9,274 bases of DNA from Lachnospiraceae bacterium. Lineage in GTDB: Bacteria > Bacillota > Clostridia > Lachnospirales > Lachnospiraceae. The stretch is taken from NCBI GenBank assembly GCA_902362715.1, contig CABIXN010000005.1, positions 133,105 through 142,378 on the forward strand, in the 5' to 3' direction. Both the position numbers and the translations under genes were made by a program. Each line of letters starts with the position of its first letter. Positions within the stretch are counted from its first letter, which is position 1. Under the pieces are notes generated by a model. That model did no database searches and was not told where the DNA came from. It saw nothing but the letters and a program-made list of their open reading frames with translations. Of the stretch, positions 7,028 to 9,274 are shown in pieces.

Positions 7028-7737
7028 AGCATATCACCCCAATATTCCGCCAGTTTTCCCATAAAATCCTTTCGTTTCGGCTGGCTGATTGGGATACGCT
7101 CTCCCGTAGTAAGAACTGCTTCCAGATTTTCTACACTTTTTACATAAGCCATATTCACAAGAAAGCTTGCATGACAGCGGGTAAACTTCCTGTGTGATTC
7201 CAAAAGGGCTGATATTTCTTTCATATTCTTATAGATCAGCTGTTCCTGCTCTTCAAAATGCAGCAGCACATTCCGCTTGCAGGTTTCCGCATAACGTAAA
7301 TTTTTATACAGCACCTTATACCTGCCTGTGTCATTAGAGAAGGAAATATACGGCTCATCCTTCCCCTGATAACCGGCAAAAAAACGGTCCAGCTCCATTT
7401 TAAGCCGCCCGTATTTCAGGGGCTTTAACAGATAATTAACGGCTCTGTATTCATAGCCTTTAAACACATACTGGGGCAGTGATGTGAGAAAAAACAGCCC
7501 CACAGAATCATCCCTTTTCCGTATCTCTTCGGCTGTCTTTAGTCCGTTCATCTTTTCCATCTGAATATCCATAAAAATCAAATCAAAATCGGACTGATAG
7601 TTTTGCAGCAGCTCACTGCCGTCACAAAACTCTGAAATACAAAATTCAGCGCCGTTTTGTGCTTCGTATGTATGCAGCAGCTCTTTTAATTCAACCATCA
7701 ACTCTTTTTCATCATCACATAGTACTATATGGAACAT
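7024..7737 (-). CDS. LytTR-family response regulator
   Basis: The 237-residue protein has an N-terminal receiver domain (about 1-120) and a C-terminal LytTR DNA-binding domain (about 133-232). Receiver residues are present: acidic pair Asp8/Asp9 in LCDDEKE, phospho-acceptor Asp57 in LIFMDIQM, Thr85 in FLTS, and Lys105 in LLKP. The LytTR part has the typical FTRCHASFLVNMAYV stretch (186-200) and ends with a PISQPKRKDF motif. It would bind paired direct repeats upstream of target promoters, most simply that of the ABC cassette. The ATG at 7737 follows a GAGGTG site after five T. It overlaps the kinase gene by four bases. No clear promoter was found in the 67-base gap from the DUF1934 gene, so transcription may come from murI. 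Confidence 0.95.
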   Translation of the reverse strand: MFHIVLCDDEKELMVELKELLHTYEAQNGAEFCISEFCDGSELLQNYQSDFDLIFMDIQMEKMNGLKTAEEIRKRDDSVGLFFLTSLPQYVFKGYEYRAVNYLLKPLKYGRLKMELDRFFAGYQGKDEPYISFSNDTGRYKVLYKNLRYAETCKRNVLLHFEEQEQLIYKNMKEISALLESHRKFTRCHASFLVNMAYVKSVENLEAVLTTGERIPISQPKRKDFMGKLAEYWGDML

Positions 7738-7749
7738 AAAAACACCTCT

Positions 7750-7780
7750 GGCTGCAGGATGATAACTTTTTTCTACAGCC
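7750..7780 (-). promoter_or_regulatory. Hairpin just upstream of the response regulator gene
   Basis: GGCTGCAG (7750-7757) pairs with CTACAGCC (7773-7780) with one wobble pair around a 15-base loop. On the minus strand the stem ends just before the GAGGTG ribosome binding site and a T5 run before the ATG. It could act as a weak attenuator between the murI genes and the two-component genes, or influence translation. Its function is inferred. Confidence 0.4.
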
Positions 7781-7804
7781 CTCCCCTGCCCGGTTCTTTT
7801 CTTA

Positions 7805-8251
7805 TTACTGAAGCAGAAATTCTCCTGTCTCTTTTGATTTAATATTTATTCTGATCTTACAGTCCGCCAGCGGTTCGTCATTGATATCCAGCGCATAATT
7901 TACTTTCACATTAATATCATGCTCCGTCTCTTCCACATCAAAACGGCTGGCATGTATTCCAATCAGAAGATTTCCAAATGGCGTCTCATAATATCCGATA
8001 TTTTTTTTATTTTTCTCGAATACCATATGTACATTGGAAACGCCTTTTTTCTGAATGTCCAGATAATTATTATATATCTTTATCCTGTTCTTTGTAATTC
8101 CCTGAAACCCTTCCATTACTTCATCAAAGAGAATATAATGTTTTCCGTTCTTCAGATAATATTCTCCGGAAGTAATAATTTCAATGGGCTCTGAGCCGGT
8201 TTCGTCCGCCAGCTGCAGCCCGCTGATGGAAATCAGTACATCTTTTGTCAT
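7805..8251 (-). CDS. DUF1934 family protein (YwiB-like), calycin-like barrel
   Basis: The 148-residue protein, mostly alternating beta-strand pattern, has features of the DUF1934 family: an N-terminal VLISISGLQ, a central YYLKNGKHYILFDE, and a later strand YYETPFGNLLIGI. The family, which includes Bacillus subtilis YwiB, is predicted to form a calycin-like beta-barrel; its biochemical role is not established. There is no signal peptide, so it should be cytoplasmic. The ATG at 8251 comes two bases after the murI stop, with its GGAG site inside the end of murI, so the two are co-transcribed and probably translated together. The length fits the family. Confidence 0.85.
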   Translation of the reverse strand: MTKDVLISISGLQLADETGSEPIEIITSGEYYLKNGKHYILFDEVMEGFQGITKNRIKIYNNYLDIQKKGVSNVHMVFEKNKKNIGYYETPFGNLLIGIHASRFDVEETEHDINVKVNYALDINDEPLADCKIRINIKSKETGEFLLQ

Positions 8252-8253
8252 GT

Positions 8254-9084
8254 TTAATACTCCTCAATATGTATCAGCTGTGTGGTGTCAATATCGTACG
8301 GCAGAATATAATTGGCAAGTTTTTTAAATTTATCTGCCGCATCACTGACATAAAACTGATGAACATCCCCCTCCGGCAGATACGCCCCGTCATTTAAAAG
8401 ACCGTGTTCTTTCAGCATTTTATGTAATCCTCTTGTTGTTTCATAAGCAGGATTAATCAGTGTCACTTTATCCCCTGTTACCTGCCGGATAATCCCGGTA
8501 AGCAGCGGATAATGCGTACACCCTAAAATCAGCGTGTCTATCCCGGATTCTGTCAGCGGCTCCAGATACCGGTGGGCTACCTGCAGCGTCACCGGGTCAT
8601 TTGACCACCCTTCTTCTACAAGGGAAACAAACAGCGGACACGCTTTCCCAAACACCTGCGCCCTTGGAGCATGGGTCTGAATTACTTTTGTGTAAAGCTG
8701 GCTGGCTATGGTTCCTTCTGTAGCTATCACACCGATTTTACCGTTTTTTGTAGCCTCAGCGGCCGCTTTTGCCCCGGGCTTTAACACTCCGATAATCGGC
8801 AGGTCTAGTTTTGGCTGTATTTCCTCCAGCGCCAGCGCACTTGCCGTATTGCAGGCCACCACCAGGGCTTTGACTCCTTTTGCCTTTAAAAAACGGATAA
8901 TCTGTCTGGAAAAACGGATAATTGTCTCTTTTGACTTATTGCCATATGGCACCCGTGCCGTATCTCCAAAATATACAATTCTTTCATTTGGAAGCTGTCG
9001 CATAATTTCTCTGGCTACTGTCAGCCCTCCCACACCCGAATCAAAGACGCCGATGGGTGCATATGCCTGCTCTATCTTAGTCAT
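8254..9084 (-). CDS. murI: Glutamate racemase
   Basis: MurI interconverts L- and D-glutamate, supplying D-glutamate for peptidoglycan stem peptides in the cytoplasm. The 276-residue sequence is of normal length. It has the N-terminal IGVFDSGVGGLTV (11-23), YFGDTARVPYG (38-48), the first catalytic cysteine Cys78 in VACNTAS, and the second, Cys189, in LGCTHYPLL. Both acid/base cysteines are therefore present. The ATG at 9084 is chosen because it is preceded by AAAGGAAAG and the conserved domain starts ten residues later; an upstream in-frame start at 9111 would add nine residues of no family similarity. It heads an operon with the DUF1934 gene and perhaps the two-component genes. Confidence 0.97.
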   Translation of the reverse strand: MTKIEQAYAPIGVFDSGVGGLTVAREIMRQLPNERIVYFGDTARVPYGNKSKETIIRFSRQIIRFLKAKGVKALVVACNTASALALEEIQPKLDLPIIGVLKPGAKAAAEATKNGKIGVIATEGTIASQLYTKVIQTHAPRAQVFGKACPLFVSLVEEGWSNDPVTLQVAHRYLEPLTESGIDTLILGCTHYPLLTGIIRQVTGDKVTLINPAYETTRGLHKMLKEHGLLNDGAYLPEGDVHQFYVSDAADKFKKLANYILPYDIDTTQLIHIEEY

Positions 9085-9133
9085 ATTAATTTCTTTCCTT
9101 TCACAGGGCACAGCCCTTCAAACTGCAACTGTT

Positions 9134-9162
9134 ATTTTAACTGCTTCTAATAAATTAATCAA
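9134..9162 (-). promoter_or_regulatory. Probable promoter of murI
   Basis: On the minus strand TTGATT (9162-9157) and TAAAAT (9139-9134) are separated by 17 bases, a good sigma-A-type match. This places the transcript start about 40 to 45 bases before the murI ATG. The -35 box abuts the stem of the neighbouring hairpin. Confidence 0.7.
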
Positions 9163-9189
9163 GTGCCGGAGCAGTCTTCCCCGGCACTT
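9161..9189 (-). terminator. Hairpin upstream of murI, probable terminator of the preceding gene
   Basis: AAGTGCCGG (9161-9169) pairs perfectly with CCGGCACTT (9181-9189), loop of 11 bases. On the minus strand it is followed by a T-rich but interrupted stretch (GATTAATTTATT); on the plus strand by CATATATTTTCTC. It could terminate in either direction. A minus-strand gene to the right of the window is the simplest source. Confidence 0.5.
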
Positions 9190-9205
9190 CATATATTTTC
9201 TCTAT

Positions 9206-9274
9206 AACAGTTTACTTCTGTTCAATTCAAGTCTCGCTCTCGCGAGACTTGGTGCGCGATTCGGGTCAGCTCTG
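9206..9274. other. GC-rich structured block at the window edge
   Basis: A ten-base perfect stem, CAAGTCTCGC (9228-9237) with GCGAGACTTG (9242-9251), has a four-base loop that reads GAGA (a GNRA tetraloop) on the minus strand. Next to it AACAG (9206-9210) and CTGTT (9218-9222) form a small inverted repeat. The last 24 bases are unusually GC-rich and continue beyond the window. No coding frame or tRNA is visible. It may be part of a structured RNA, an extragenic repeat, or a terminator. Confidence 0.4.

Noticed and set aside
7783..7800. G-rich run on the minus strand considered as a G-quadruplex
   Set aside because: Only three runs of three or more G are present, so a standard four-run quadruplex is not supported.
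9085..9111. Nine-residue N-terminal extension of glutamate racemase
   Set aside because: The extension carries no family similarity, and the ATG at 9084 has a good binding site just upstream.
9112..9274. A tRNA gene or tRNA-based attachment site near the right edge
   Set aside because: No cloverleaf or conserved T-loop sequence can be formed, and the mobile element's end lies at the other side of the window.

Overview
The window looks like a chromosomal segment of a low-to-moderate GC Gram-positive gut Clostridia member, probably Lachnospiraceae. The evidence is strong purine-rich ribosome binding sites, a murI gene followed by a DUF1934 gene, a LytTR/GHKL two-component system, and a Tn916/Tn1549-type integrase. 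The genus cannot be fixed from the sequence alone.

Positions 1 to about 2000 are the integrase end of an integrative element, read on the plus strand. They hold the C-terminal part of a Rep_trans (MobT-type) replication initiator/relaxase, a 67-residue Tn916-type excisionase (xis) that overlaps it by one base, a 397-residue tyrosine recombinase (int), and a roughly 150-base terminal region. That terminal region has three repeats resembling the Tn916 integrase arm sites and a strong hairpin. The rest of the element lies to the left of the window.

From about 2000 to the end, all genes are on the minus strand, so transcription converges on the element. In order of transcription (right to left) they are: murI (glutamate racemase); a DUF1934 protein; a LytTR response regulator; a GHKL histidine kinase overlapping it by four bases; tandem intrinsic terminators; a promoter region with possible LytTR operator repeats; an ABC ATPase; an 802-residue FtsX-type permease with eight predicted membrane segments; and a small soluble protein of unknown family, translationally coupled to the permease. 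The 3' end of this last gene appears to run into the element, so its last residues and stop codon are probably element-derived.

The likely logic is that the sensor kinase detects an extracellular signal, possibly a peptide or an envelope-active compound. It would then phosphorylate the LytTR regulator, which would activate the ABC cassette just downstream. No peptide pheromone or bacteriocin gene is visible. The least familiar part is the ABC cassette with its unknown third gene, interrupted by the mobile element.
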